From NCBI RefSeq assembly GCF_016469335.1, contig NZ_CP059888.1, positions 1,736,001 to 1,800,000 on the forward strand: a DNA stretch of 64,000 nt, read 5' to 3'. The translations under genes and the position numbers were made by a program. A model generated the notes under the pieces. The model ran no database searches and was not told the origin of the DNA. It saw nothing but the letters and a program-made list of their open reading frames with translations. The DNA is from Flocculibacter collagenilyticus. Lineage in GTDB: Bacteria; Pseudomonadota; Gammaproteobacteria; Enterobacterales; Alteromonadaceae. Below, piece by piece: positions 49,875 to 58,203 of this stretch; within the stretch, counting starts at the first letter, position 1; each line of letters begins with the position of its first letter.

Positions 49875-49897
49875 AAAAGGCGCAAACTGCGCCTTTT
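49875..49897 (-). terminator. Intrinsic terminator of the TonB receptor gene
   Basis: AAAAGGCGCA-AAC-TGCGCCTTTT is a perfect 10-bp stem with a 3-nt loop, 21 bases after the receptor stop on the minus strand, with T5 at its end. Confidence 0.92.
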
Positions 49898-49917
49898 AGA
49901 AGTATATCATTGATAAA

Positions 49918-52563
49918 TTAGAACTTATAGCTCGCTTTTACATATGCAAAGCGGCCTTGCCCACTATGAGTTGTGTTAACAAATCCCATAAAGTCGTGAT
50001 GGCTAAATGGAGGTTCTTCATTAAATAGATTCGTTGCACCAATCGTTAGTGTGGTGTTTTCGAAGCCTAAATAACTAAATGACGCATCAACAGTAGTCAT
50101 AGAATCGACCGTTTTGTCACCAAAACCTGCATCAGCATCGCCTTTAAATTCATCAATGTAGTTTATTGCTACACTGGCAGCCATATCATCTAACAACCAG
50201 CTAGAAGCTAACGTCCAGCGCATTTCAGGTTGCTCAAAGTCGCCTTCTTGCTTGTTGATACGTCTGTCTGCACCTGTACCACGAATGTCTTCAAACTCTA
50301 ATACGTAGTTTAAAACATAAGAGAATTCGAAATCACCTACATCAGTTTCTAAACCGTATTGAATATCAAAATCTAATCCTGACGTGTTTAAATCACCGAT
50401 ATTTTGGTAAGAGTCAAAAATTCGAACTACTTCACCTGGATCATTAGGGTTATCACTTGGTAAACGTTCAACAACTGACGGATCTGCGCCAAAGTTGGTA
50501 AACACAAACTGAGTATCTGAATCAATTAGATCTTCAATTTCATAATTATAATAATCTAAACTGAAGCTTAATTTTTCGTTTACTTCAAATATCATTCCTA
50601 AGTTATAACTTTCTGATGTTTCTTCTGAAAGATCAGGGTTACCCGCGAACACAGCTGTGTATTCTTGAGGTTCACATGCCTTATTGATGTTGCCAACAGC
50701 ACTACAGCGGACAGAATCTACAAGGTTTGGTGATTCATCAGTTTGACCTAGACCAAGTTGGTGTAATGATGGTGCTCTGAATGCTGTACCATAAGAGCCA
50801 CGGAATATAAGCTCATCTGTCGCAGCCCATCTAAATGCAACTTTAGGATCGGTAGTAGTACCGAAGTCACTGTAATCTTCATGACGAACGGCTAATTGAA
50901 GTTCAAAGTTTTCAAATACAGGAATTGCTAGCTCTGCAAAAACGGCGGTGTTATCACGTTCGCCGTTTGCGCGAGTTGCCTCTGTACCAAAAATGTCGCC
51001 ACGTAAAAATTGGTCATCCGGATTATCGCTAATTGCTTCTTCACGGTATTCAGCACCTAGTGCAAGCATCATAGGTCCGTGACTCATATCCATAACAGGG
51101 CCAGATACTTTCGCATCAAGCGTTTTGTTAGTTGATTTACCAATTCGCGTAGTTGTTGTTTCAATAAAATCTAAGGCTTCTTGTGAGTTTGAAGAAGGTT
51201 CAAACGGGTTCCACAAGCCACTGTCAATGGCTTCTTGAATGCGTCTAGAGTTCGGGAACCCATCTACACCACGTTCAGTAGATTCGTTTTTGATGTAGCT
51301 ATACGCCACTTCCCAGTTCCACTCTTTGATTTCACCTTTTAAGCCAACAATTGCACGGTAGTAATCTGAGTCCACTTCTTTTTTACGATTACCGATATCT
51401 ACTGTACGGCGGCGCATGGTTAAATCTTGTTGGTAAAATTCATGATCAGGTTGATTTGCAAACGGGTGGTTTACGTTATCGCCCGACATGAACAGCTCGT
51501 TAAAGCTTGGGCTACCAGCGCCCTTTATAGTTGAGCGCGCATTTTGGCCATTAAATTCAGTGAATGCCAAAATGTCATTGCCAATCTCAAATTTACCCAT
51601 ATAGTTAAAACTAAAGCGCTCTGCTGAAGGCACCATAGTCATTACTGGGGCATAGTCATAGCGGCATAAGCTATAGCCTGTTAAGTTTCCATCTGAGTCT
51701 CTGTCGTTAGTAATCATATCCGCTGGACAGGTGTCGCTACCCCATACGTCAGCATGGCGTTTTGTTGGATCTGAAGCTAATGCAATAGTACCAGGGAAGC
51801 CTGAAGAGCTTCTGAAGTCTGTTGCTGAAGAATCGTTAGGTCTTAGAGCAGCTTGGTTTGCAGAACTAGAGTAGTCTCTGTCAGCGTAAAGTATTTCGTC
51901 ACGCTTATAGTAATCTAAAATAAATGTATGGCTGGATTTGTCACTTGTGCTTCCCCAAACCACGCTTAGGTTTTGCTCGTCACCACCGCCGTCTGCAGTT
52001 GTGCCTGCTTTACCTGAAACTTCTACGCCATCAAAGTCATCTTTTAAGATAATATTGATTACTCCTGCGATAGCATCTGAACCGTAAGTAGCAGAAGCAC
52101 CATCTTTTAGGATTTCAACACGTTTAATGGCTGATAATGGAATATTATTGATATCAACGAATGCGGTATCAATGCCTTTTGCGAAAGGAGAAACAGAAAC
52201 ACGGCGACCGTTAACAAGAATCAATGTTGAGTCGGCACCCAGTCCACGTAAAGAAACACTTGAGCCACCGTTAGCGGTGTCATCACTGCTGTTTCCTTGT
52301 GTTGAGAATGTACCTTGGCCAGACATCGGCATTTTGGTAAATAAACCAATTAGGTCTGTTACACCAGCCTTGTTTATGTCTTCTTCATTTATCGTGGTTA
52401 CTGGGGATGGGCCTTCCATATCTTGTCGTTTAATATGAGAACCCGTGACTTCAATGCGCTCAATATCAGAATCATTTTCTTGTGCTAGCGTGGAGGGGGC
52501 ATGAAGTGCAATACTGACGGCACTTGCACTTAACGCAAGCTTAATCATTTTTTTAGATTTCAT
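49918..52563 (-). CDS. TonB-dependent outer-membrane receptor
   Basis: An 881-residue receptor with a signal peptide cleaved near TLAQ, a TonB-box-like IERIEVTG, a plug domain (DLIGLFTKMP, SLRGLGADSTLILVNGRRV, VEILKDGASATYGSDAIAGV) and a 22-strand-type barrel ending in the canonical aromatic residue (VKASYKF). The absence of a Fur-like site upstream, together with the length and the plug type, is more like the carbohydrate or peptide receptors of marine bacteria than a siderophore receptor. The substrate is unknown. Confidence 0.95.
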   Translation of the reverse strand: MKSKKMIKLALSASAVSIALHAPSTLAQENDSDIERIEVTGSHIKRQDMEGPSPVTTINEEDINKAGVTDLIGLFTKMPMSGQGTFSTQGNSSDDTANGGSSVSLRGLGADSTLILVNGRRVSVSPFAKGIDTAFVDINNIPLSAIKRVEILKDGASATYGSDAIAGVINIILKDDFDGVEVSGKAGTTADGGGDEQNLSVVWGSTSDKSSHTFILDYYKRDEILYADRDYSSSANQAALRPNDSSATDFRSSSGFPGTIALASDPTKRHADVWGSDTCPADMITNDRDSDGNLTGYSLCRYDYAPVMTMVPSAERFSFNYMGKFEIGNDILAFTEFNGQNARSTIKGAGSPSFNELFMSGDNVNHPFANQPDHEFYQQDLTMRRRTVDIGNRKKEVDSDYYRAIVGLKGEIKEWNWEVAYSYIKNESTERGVDGFPNSRRIQEAIDSGLWNPFEPSSNSQEALDFIETTTTRIGKSTNKTLDAKVSGPVMDMSHGPMMLALGAEYREEAISDNPDDQFLRGDIFGTEATRANGERDNTAVFAELAIPVFENFELQLAVRHEDYSDFGTTTDPKVAFRWAATDELIFRGSYGTAFRAPSLHQLGLGQTDESPNLVDSVRCSAVGNINKACEPQEYTAVFAGNPDLSEETSESYNLGMIFEVNEKLSFSLDYYNYEIEDLIDSDTQFVFTNFGADPSVVERLPSDNPNDPGEVVRIFDSYQNIGDLNTSGLDFDIQYGLETDVGDFEFSYVLNYVLEFEDIRGTGADRRINKQEGDFEQPEMRWTLASSWLLDDMAASVAINYIDEFKGDADAGFGDKTVDSMTTVDASFSYLGFENTTLTIGATNLFNEEPPFSHHDFMGFVNTTHSGQGRFAYVKASYKF

Positions 52564-52712
52564 CCTTTCTTTCCTTTTATCTTGTTATACCTGTTCTAAT
52601 TTTTTATAAGAATTCAGGGTATTCAAAGAATACGTTAATTTTTATAACACTTTTGTAATGAAAGGGCTAGGAATGAAATTGTTAAGAAATATAACTGCTT
52701 ATCGCATTAAGT

Positions 52713-52743
52713 AATAATAGGCTGAAATTCACAGCCTATTATT
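52713..52743 (-). terminator. Terminator-like hairpin after the Lys-rich protein gene
   Basis: A 12-bp perfect stem (52713-52724 with 52732-52743, core TAATAGGCTG/CAGCCTATTA) with a 7-nt loop lies 33 bases downstream of the minus-strand gene ending at 52776. Confidence 0.75.
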
Positions 52744-52775
52744 TATGCTGGCATGTTAATTGGTGTATTTATTCG

Positions 52776-53153
52776 TTAACGAATGCCGCGAGGAAGCGTG
52801 CATTGATGATCTTTTTCTTCTAGTTGCTTTTGCCAAAGCGCTTCTGCGGTTAGCCCGCCACTTTTCGAAGATTTTTTCTTAGTTTTAGCGGCAGATTTTG
52901 CCTTGGTCGCTTTTTTAGGTTTTGCTTTTTTACCCATATTAGTTCGAGTATCAGCAACAGGTTCAGTCACATCTTCTGCATAGGTTGTACTGAGCTCATC
53001 GGCTAATTCGTTTAAGTCAGCCAATCGCATGTTTTTACCACCATCCACACTATACCACCCACTTTTTACTTCAAGATCTGGCTGTTTGCCATTTGCTGCA
53101 ACATAAGCGGTTGTAAATTTTTCAATTACTTCATCTTTATCTAGATTTGTCAT
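52776..53153 (-). CDS. Small protein with Lys/Ala-rich linker
   Basis: A 125-residue cytosolic protein. The N-terminal 60 residues look folded (DEVIEKFTTAYVAANGKQPD, GWYSVDGGKNMRLADL), followed by a basic low-complexity stretch at about 74-98 (KKAKPKKATKAKSAAK) and an acidic/aromatic end. I do not recognise the family. The basic stretch could bind nucleic acid. It is divergent from the Nif3-like gene across a gap with a 14-bp palindrome. Confidence 0.65.
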   Translation of the reverse strand: MTNLDKDEVIEKFTTAYVAANGKQPDLEVKSGWYSVDGGKNMRLADLNELADELSTTYAEDVTEPVADTRTNMGKKAKPKKATKAKSAAKTKKKSSKSGGLTAEALWQKQLEEKDHQCTLPRGIR

Positions 53154-53186
53154 CGTAACCCCTAAAATAACTTATTGTGACTTTGT

Positions 53187-53237
53187 ACTGTTGAACTTTT
53201 GAGGTTGAGCTAAATGCAATCTTAAAAGTTCAACAGT
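53187..53237. repeat. 14-bp perfect inverted repeat between divergent genes
   Basis: ACTGTTGAACTTTT (53187-53200) and AAAAGTTCAACAGT (53224-53237) are perfect reverse complements with a 23-base spacer. It lies between the Lys-rich protein gene and the Nif3-like gene. It could be a cruciform, a regulator site or a terminator-like structure. Confidence 0.7.
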
Positions 53238-53347
53238 CCTTACTAGGTATAGAAATAAATTGGTTTTATCGCAATTAATAAGACAAAAACTTTCATTTTT
53301 ACTAAAAAATCTAGACAATCAGCATCATTATTACAAAGGGGGCAAGC

Positions 53348-54109
53348 ATGACCATTAACCGCAATGAATTACAACGTTATTTAACTGACTTATTAAAACC
53401 TTGGGAAGTTAAAGATTTTTGTCCAAACGGCTTGCAAGTAGAGGGTACAGACAGTATTCGTAAAATTATAACTGGAGTAACAGCGAGTGAAGCGCTAATA
53501 GATAAAGCAATAGAAATGAATGCTGACGCGATACTCGTTCACCATGGTTATTTTTGGAAGGGTGAACATCAACCTATTACTGGTATGAAGAAAACCAGAA
53601 TTAAAAAGCTAATTGAAAATGACATAAATTTGTTTGCTTACCACCTTCCACTAGACGTTCACCCTGAATTAGGAAATAACGTGCAATTAGCAAAGTTATT
53701 AGATATTCAAAATATTGAAGGTTTAGAGCAGGGTCCTGGACCAAGTATTCCGTTAAAAGGCGAATTTACCAACCCAATTTCATTAGACGAATTAACCCAA
53801 CGCATTGAGAGTACATTAAGTAGAAAACCACTGGTAAATAGTGGTGGAAACTTTGATATAAAAACCGTAGCTTGGTGCACAGGCGGTGGTCAATCGTATA
53901 TCGATTTAGCAGCACAACAAGGTATTGACTGTTTTATTACCGGCGAAGCATCCGAGCAAACGATTCATTCATCCAATGAACAGCGTATCCATTTTATCGC
54001 TGCTGGCCATCATGCTACTGAACGTTATGGTGCAAAATCACTCGGTGAGCACTTAACTGAAACCTTCGAGCTTGATGTACAGTTTATAGATATTAATAAC
54101 CCTGTTTAA
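53348..54109 (+). CDS. Nif3-like dinuclear metal center protein (YbgI-like)
   Basis: The 253-residue protein matches the length of E. coli YbgI. Metal-ligand segments are visible: ILVHHGYFW (HHG), AYHLPLDVHPELGNN and GHHATERYGAKSLGEHL. The family forms a toroidal hexamer with a two-metal site. The activity is not settled; some members are reported as GTP cyclohydrolase-like or nucleotide-binding proteins. A GGGG-rich ribosome site precedes the ATG. Confidence 0.93.
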   Translation: MTINRNELQRYLTDLLKPWEVKDFCPNGLQVEGTDSIRKIITGVTASEALIDKAIEMNADAILVHHGYFWKGEHQPITGMKKTRIKKLIENDINLFAYHLPLDVHPELGNNVQLAKLLDIQNIEGLEQGPGPSIPLKGEFTNPISLDELTQRIESTLSRKPLVNSGGNFDIKTVAWCTGGGQSYIDLAAQQGIDCFITGEASEQTIHSSNEQRIHFIAAGHHATERYGAKSLGEHLTETFELDVQFIDINNPV

Positions 54110-54133
54110 TTAAGCAACAATGAGAAATATAGT

Positions 54134-54961
54134 TTGACTAGTGACAGCAAAAAGCTCGGCAACATTAAGCATGGCAACACAATAACAAACGATACTAGCT
54201 TTGATCAAAGCAGTAAAAAGTTTAAAAAAAACATTTATGGCACAACCAAAGGTAAACTGCGCTTAGCAGTGCTTAAGCGAGATTTAATGGATATTCCAGA
54301 GTTTGCCGCAAAGCCTTTGCGCATTTTGGATATTGGCTGTGGGCAAGGGCAGTTGGGGGTGTGGTGTGCCTCATTGGGTCATGAAGTTGTATTTAGCGAT
54401 GTTTCAGAAGACATGCTTACAGAAGCCTATCGAACATGCACAGAACAAGGCTTGTTAAACTCATGTAGCTTTGTTGCTGGTTCACTACAAACAATATTAC
54501 CCCAGTTACAAAAAGACCATCAAGCATTTGATATTATTCTTTGCCATGCCGTTTTTGAATGGCTTGATGAGCCAAAAAAAGCGTTGAATCTACTGGTAGA
54601 TACACTAACCGATAATGGCCATTTATCATTAATGTATTACAACCAAATAGGTAAGGCGTTAGCAAATATTTTGTACGGGAACTTTGAATATGTAAATGCT
54701 GAATACAAAGCAAGAAATACTGTGTTCTTAAATCCTCAAAATCCGATCAATAGTAATGAGCTAATGGCGTGGATATCAGAACTCCCATTAAACTGCTTAT
54801 TTAAAACCGGTGTGCGCTGTTTTCACGATTATACAAGAGATCGTAATTTGCCCAGTGAGCGGTTTGATGAATTAGTCAACATAGAGCTATCGCATAACCG
54901 CCAAGAGCCATTTGCATCTATTGGCCGCTATACCCACCTTGTACTCAGAAAGAATGAATAA
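54134..54961 (+). CDS. SAM methyltransferase, CmoM/SmtA-like
   Basis: A 275-residue class I methyltransferase. The SAM motif LDIGCGQGQLGVW is near residue 58, with the acidic end of strand 2 in VVFSDVSEDML. The N-terminal FKKNIYGTTKGKLRLAVL matches the CmoM family, which methylates carboxymethoxyuridine at the wobble position of tRNA. Compared with E. coli CmoM it has about 18 extra N-terminal residues. The start is TTG at 54134 with GAGAAA upstream. Confidence 0.85.
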   Translation: MTSDSKKLGNIKHGNTITNDTSFDQSSKKFKKNIYGTTKGKLRLAVLKRDLMDIPEFAAKPLRILDIGCGQGQLGVWCASLGHEVVFSDVSEDMLTEAYRTCTEQGLLNSCSFVAGSLQTILPQLQKDHQAFDIILCHAVFEWLDEPKKALNLLVDTLTDNGHLSLMYYNQIGKALANILYGNFEYVNAEYKARNTVFLNPQNPINSNELMAWISELPLNCLFKTGVRCFHDYTRDRNLPSERFDELVNIELSHNRQEPFASIGRYTHLVLRKNE

Positions 54962-54977
54962 CCCTATAACTTAAAAT

Positions 54978-55000
54978 TTCGACAGGAAAATTCGACAGGA
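54978..55000 (+). repeat. Duplicated ribosome-site segment
   Basis: TTCGACAGGA occurs twice (54978-54987 and 54991-55000), separated by AAA. The second copy extends to AGGAG and serves as the Shine-Dalgarno sequence of the TTG-started acetyltransferase gene six bases on. Confidence 0.7.
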
Positions 55001-55007
55001 GTGAATA

Positions 55008-55574
55008 TTGTCTAAGTTAACAATTGTACCTATTAATCACGATTATGCTGATGCACTACTGGCGTTTGAAAAAGACAACCGTGCGTATTTTAAGTCGTTG
55101 ATTGAAGATAGAGAAGATGGTTTTTACACGCTTCACAATATTCACAATGAAATCGAAAAAGGTATTGAAGAGTGGGAGTCTGACGAGGCATATAAATTCT
55201 TTATGTGTGTTGATAATAAATTAATGGGACGCATAAACCTACGCCAAATTACTCGAGATACACATACGAGCATTTTTAACGATAGGCAAAACAAGTCAGC
55301 CAATACATTAATTCATCAAGGCGAAATTGGTTACAGAATTAGTCAACAGTATTCTGGTAAAGGGGTAACAACGTCAGCGGTTAAATTAGTAAAGCAATAT
55401 GCATTTGAAGAATTACACTTAAACCGTATCGTTGCGCGAGTGGCTGTTAATAATCCAGGGTCGCAAATTGTATTGTTAAAAAATCAATTTCAATTTGCCG
55501 AACGCATCCAAAATGGGCAGGCAATTAATGGGCAGCCGTATGACTTAGTCACGCTTTTCTGTGAATCTCTTTAA
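55008..55574 (+). CDS. RimJ/RimL-family N-acetyltransferase
   Basis: A 188-residue GNAT protein of the ribosomal-protein acetyltransferase branch: LTIVPINHDYADALLAFEKDNRAYF at the start (in part), the acetyl-CoA loop ISQQYSGKGVTTSAVKLV, and the C-terminal LHLNRIVARVAVNNPGSQIV. The start is a TTG at 55008 with a strong AGGAG six bases upstream, part of a duplicated 10-base segment. The target protein is unknown. Confidence 0.88.
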   Translation: MSKLTIVPINHDYADALLAFEKDNRAYFKSLIEDREDGFYTLHNIHNEIEKGIEEWESDEAYKFFMCVDNKLMGRINLRQITRDTHTSIFNDRQNKSANTLIHQGEIGYRISQQYSGKGVTTSAVKLVKQYAFEELHLNRIVARVAVNNPGSQIVLLKNQFQFAERIQNGQAINGQPYDLVTLFCESL

Positions 55575-55623
55575 ATTTTAATTAGATGGGTCACAGTTCA
55601 CACTAATTAGAATTTAAATGCGT

Positions 55624-55640
55624 ATGATAACGGTTATCAT
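55624..55640. promoter_or_regulatory. Fur-box palindrome before the PepSY operon
   Basis: ATGATAACGGTTATCAT is a perfect 17-base palindrome matching the Fur 7-1-7 core TGATAATnATTATCA at 12 of the 14 specified bases. It lies 69-85 bases upstream of the first gene of the PepSY operon, consistent with iron repression. Confidence 0.85.
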
Positions 55641-55708
55641 TTGTAATTATACGAATGTTGTTGTATTTTACTAATACATTTCTGTTGCCGTTAAAAAGAG
55701 TCATACCA

Positions 55709-55999
55709 GTGGCTAGCAAAATAAGTGAAAAAAAAACCTTTAGTGCATTAAAAAATCGCATGTTTCTTAGTATTGTCGTTGTATTGCTCACGTCAGTGAC
55801 CATTATTCCCGGCATGACAACGTACCTCCCATTAAATCTTACCGATTCAATAGGCATTCCCATTCTATTATTTCCTTTTATCTGGACAGCTCTGTTTATA
55901 TATAGCTTTTTAGATAATTCAATTAAACGAGTGTGGTTCGTGCTATTAACACTTACAGCCATACATTTAATTTGTATTTACACTGCTTTGGCAGGATAA
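55709..55999 (+). CDS. Small membrane protein of iron-regulated operon (DUF3649-like)
   Basis: A 97-residue protein with two or three membrane helices. Its size and position before a PepSY protein and downstream of a Fur box match the small DUF3649-type iron-uptake proteins of Pseudomonas and relatives; sequence similarity is only general. The frame extends to 55655, but GTG 55709 has AAAGAG at a better distance. An antisense frame at 55603-55962 is likely a shadow. Confidence 0.6.
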   Translation: MASKISEKKTFSALKNRMFLSIVVVLLTSVTIIPGMTTYLPLNLTDSIGIPILLFPFIWTALFIYSFLDNSIKRVWFVLLTLTAIHLICIYTALAG

Positions 56000-56006
56000 C
56001 GTTATT

Positions 56007-57632
56007 ATGAAAAGTATCACGATAAAAAAGCTATATAAGCTACATTCTTGGGTTGGCTTAATAACGGGTATTTTGTTATTTGTTATTGCATTTACTGGTG
56101 CAGTGGCTGTTTTTGCTCGTTCAGAGTTAATGATTTGGGCAAATGATCATATACGAAGCCCGATAGATATCACGCCACAGAAATATGAAGCCATAGTAGA
56201 AGAATATTCTCAAAAAGTTGACCCAGCCTACCTAGAGGAAATACACATACAGTTTCCTGCAGTTCGCTCAACAGACAATATTCGTTTGATATTTGAAGGG
56301 CACTTTGAACAAGAAAATGGCAAAGAAGATCACAAAGGTGTTGTTTTTGAGTTGCACCCCATTACTTTTGAGCAAGTATCAAGAACAGACATGGAGGAGT
56401 ATTTCAATCACCCTAAGTTAGACATGGCGATGTTTTTGGCGCATTTTCATGCCGACTTGCACTTAGGTAGACCGGTAGGACTTATTTTAACAGGTTTGTT
56501 GGGACTTACCTTAATGGTCTCAATTGTAACGGGATTAATCATCCATAGAAAAATACTGGCTCAACTCTTTACTTTTAGGCCTAAACGAAATTTCTCGTTA
56601 CTGCTAAATGATGGGCATAAAGCAATGAGCGTGTGGGGCGTACTTTTTCATTCAGTTATTGCTTTTACTGGTGCATTTTTAGGTTTAGCAACGGTATTAC
56701 TTGTACCTGCCGCTGCGTACGTAAGCTTTAATGGTGACCAAGAAGCGTTACTTGAAAAATTTACCGCGGTGAAAGCACCAGTTGTTGCGAATGTCGAAAG
56801 TCTAACAAAAGTTGCGCATATTTTAGAAAACAGCAAAAAAAGCTACCCAGATTTAACATTCACCAATTTTACAATTATGGGTTATGGCGACAAAAATGCA
56901 GCAATGTATGTATTTGGTGCGGGTAACGAGCAATTGGGCAGACAGGCATTAGTGTTTAACGGAGCAACAGCGGAGTTTGTTCGCCACCAAGCCAATTTTG
57001 GACGACTAGAAGGTGTTACAGGCAAAATTCTAGATGCGATGTTCCCGCTACATTTCGGTAATTTTGGCGGAATATTTATAAAAGCCTTGTGGGCTGTGTT
57101 GGGTATATCTACTGCACTATTGCCTATAACCGGGTTGATGCTATGGATAGAGCGAGGACTGAATACTGCTAATCCAGCACATAGCCGCAATACATACGAA
57201 ATGTTTAATCGACTGCTTATTGGATCATGCGCTGGCGTTGTTTTAGCAGCCGTGGCACTTTTTCCTGCACAGCTCATCCTTAACAAGTTTTATGCATTGA
57301 ATGATCATACATCTGCCGTATTCTTCATTTTCTTTAGTGTTTGGATGTTTGCTATAACATTGGGTTTAGTTGTTAAAAAGAAGTGTGCTGTGCATGTATT
57401 GGGGTATAGCATAGCAAGTTGCTTACTCATCACAATGCCATTAGACGCGATACTTAGTGGAAGTCATATTTTCAATGTAATACACACGAAGCACTTTGTG
57501 TCGATGGGCGTTAATCTAACGACATTTGTTTTAGGAGTATTACTCGTTCTAGCAATGATGAAAGTTAAAGCGAAGCAGGCTATTAACCAGTCTGTAAGCC
57601 ATATAGATGAATATCAAAGAGAAACGGCATGA
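56007..57632 (+). CDS. PepSY-associated membrane protein
   Basis: A 541-residue membrane protein of the PepSY_TM type: an early helix HSWVGLITGILLFVIAFTGA (residues 13-32), a periplasmic PepSY-like region, LHLGRPVGLILTGLLG near 152-168, further helices at about 210-235 and 350-375, and three or four C-terminal helices. Family members occur in siderophore and heme uptake loci and are thought to act as inner-membrane reductases or assembly factors. It follows a small membrane gene by seven bases. Confidence 0.85.
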   Translation: MKSITIKKLYKLHSWVGLITGILLFVIAFTGAVAVFARSELMIWANDHIRSPIDITPQKYEAIVEEYSQKVDPAYLEEIHIQFPAVRSTDNIRLIFEGHFEQENGKEDHKGVVFELHPITFEQVSRTDMEEYFNHPKLDMAMFLAHFHADLHLGRPVGLILTGLLGLTLMVSIVTGLIIHRKILAQLFTFRPKRNFSLLLNDGHKAMSVWGVLFHSVIAFTGAFLGLATVLLVPAAAYVSFNGDQEALLEKFTAVKAPVVANVESLTKVAHILENSKKSYPDLTFTNFTIMGYGDKNAAMYVFGAGNEQLGRQALVFNGATAEFVRHQANFGRLEGVTGKILDAMFPLHFGNFGGIFIKALWAVLGISTALLPITGLMLWIERGLNTANPAHSRNTYEMFNRLLIGSCAGVVLAAVALFPAQLILNKFYALNDHTSAVFFIFFSVWMFAITLGLVVKKKCAVHVLGYSIASCLLITMPLDAILSGSHIFNVIHTKHFVSMGVNLTTFVLGVLLVLAMMKVKAKQAINQSVSHIDEYQRETA

Positions 57633-57868
57633 ATGTATTAATTGGCTTGTGCGGAATTATTGCGTGTATTTATGGGCTGGGCTTATTCAACAATCAAGGA
57701 GCATTCAGGCCCAACGTTAAAAGCGCTTGTATTGGTACAGCTTTAAATATCGTATCTTTAGTTTGTCTTATTCAGGTTTATGGTGGTGCCAGAGGAACTT
57801 TTGTATATTTGGCAGTAGCATCGTTTTTAGGCATGATGTTTACTTTCAGTGGCGCTAAAAAAGATTGA
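57629..57868 (+). CDS. Small membrane protein (DUF3325-like)
   Basis: A 79-residue protein with three membrane helices (2-18, 32-50 and 55-73) and YGGARGTFVYLAVASFLGM. Its start overlaps the PepSY stop by four bases (ATGA). DUF3325 proteins accompany PepSY and DUF3649 genes in iron-regulated loci, which supports the assignment. A hairpin follows. Confidence 0.65.
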   Translation: MNVLIGLCGIIACIYGLGLFNNQGAFRPNVKSACIGTALNIVSLVCLIQVYGGARGTFVYLAVASFLGMMFTFSGAKKD

Positions 57869-57904
57869 CTTCACGTTAAGTATCCAATTAAATTTATAAC
57901 TGAC

Positions 57905-57927
57905 TAAACACAGTAACACTGTGTTTA
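57905..57927 (+). terminator. Hairpin after the PepSY operon
   Basis: TAAACACAGT-AAC-ACTGTGTTTA is a 10-bp perfect stem with a 3-nt loop. It lies just before the lysine riboswitch and probably ends the PepSY transcript, though it may instead be the first part of the lysC leader. Confidence 0.6.
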
Positions 57928-57930
57928 TTA

Positions 57931-58075
57931 CTAGAAGAGGTGCAACGATTAGGTAGCTTATTTGAGGAAGGATACTTCCAAAGATAATAAGTGAGGGAAT
58001 CGTTGCCGAGGAAAGCATTAAGTATCTTTATTGCTTTTCGGTTGATAAGGCTGAATCCTTATAACTGTCACCTTT
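57931..58075 (+). promoter_or_regulatory. Lysine riboswitch (L box) aptamer
   Basis: The conserved lysine-riboswitch core is visible in order: AGAAGAGGTGC, TTGAGGAAGGA, GTGAGGGAATCGTTGCCGAG, then AAGGCTGAATCCTT and ACTGTCACC. P1 can form between AGAGGTG (57935-57941) and CACCTTT (58069-58075). It precedes lysC, the usual place. Lysine binding would lower expression of the aspartokinase. Confidence 0.92.
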
Positions 58076-58090
58076 AGAACGTTTTTAAAA

Positions 58091-58203
58091 ACAATAGGGT
58101 GGAGCGCTTCTAGGCGATATAGCATTTCAATACAATACGTACCATTATTGTATTTATCCACTATTCCTGCCTAGCGCTCTCATATAAATAATGAGAGTCA
58201 TTA
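58091..58203 (+). promoter_or_regulatory. Expression platform of the lysC riboswitch
   Basis: Two mutually exclusive structures are visible. AGGGTG (58096-58101) can pair with the P1 3' strand, and GAGCGCT plus AGGC (58102-58115) with GCCT plus AGCGCTC (58169-58179). A second hairpin, CTCTCAT (58177-58183) with ATGAGAG (58191-58197), hides the likely Shine-Dalgarno GAGAG and shares three bases with the long stem. This suggests translational control. Confidence 0.6.

Noticed and set aside
55603-55962. Minus-strand frame of 119 codons over the first PepSY-operon gene
   Set aside because: It runs antisense across the Fur box and the plus-strand membrane gene, and its sequence shows no domain. 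The plus-strand gene fits the operon.
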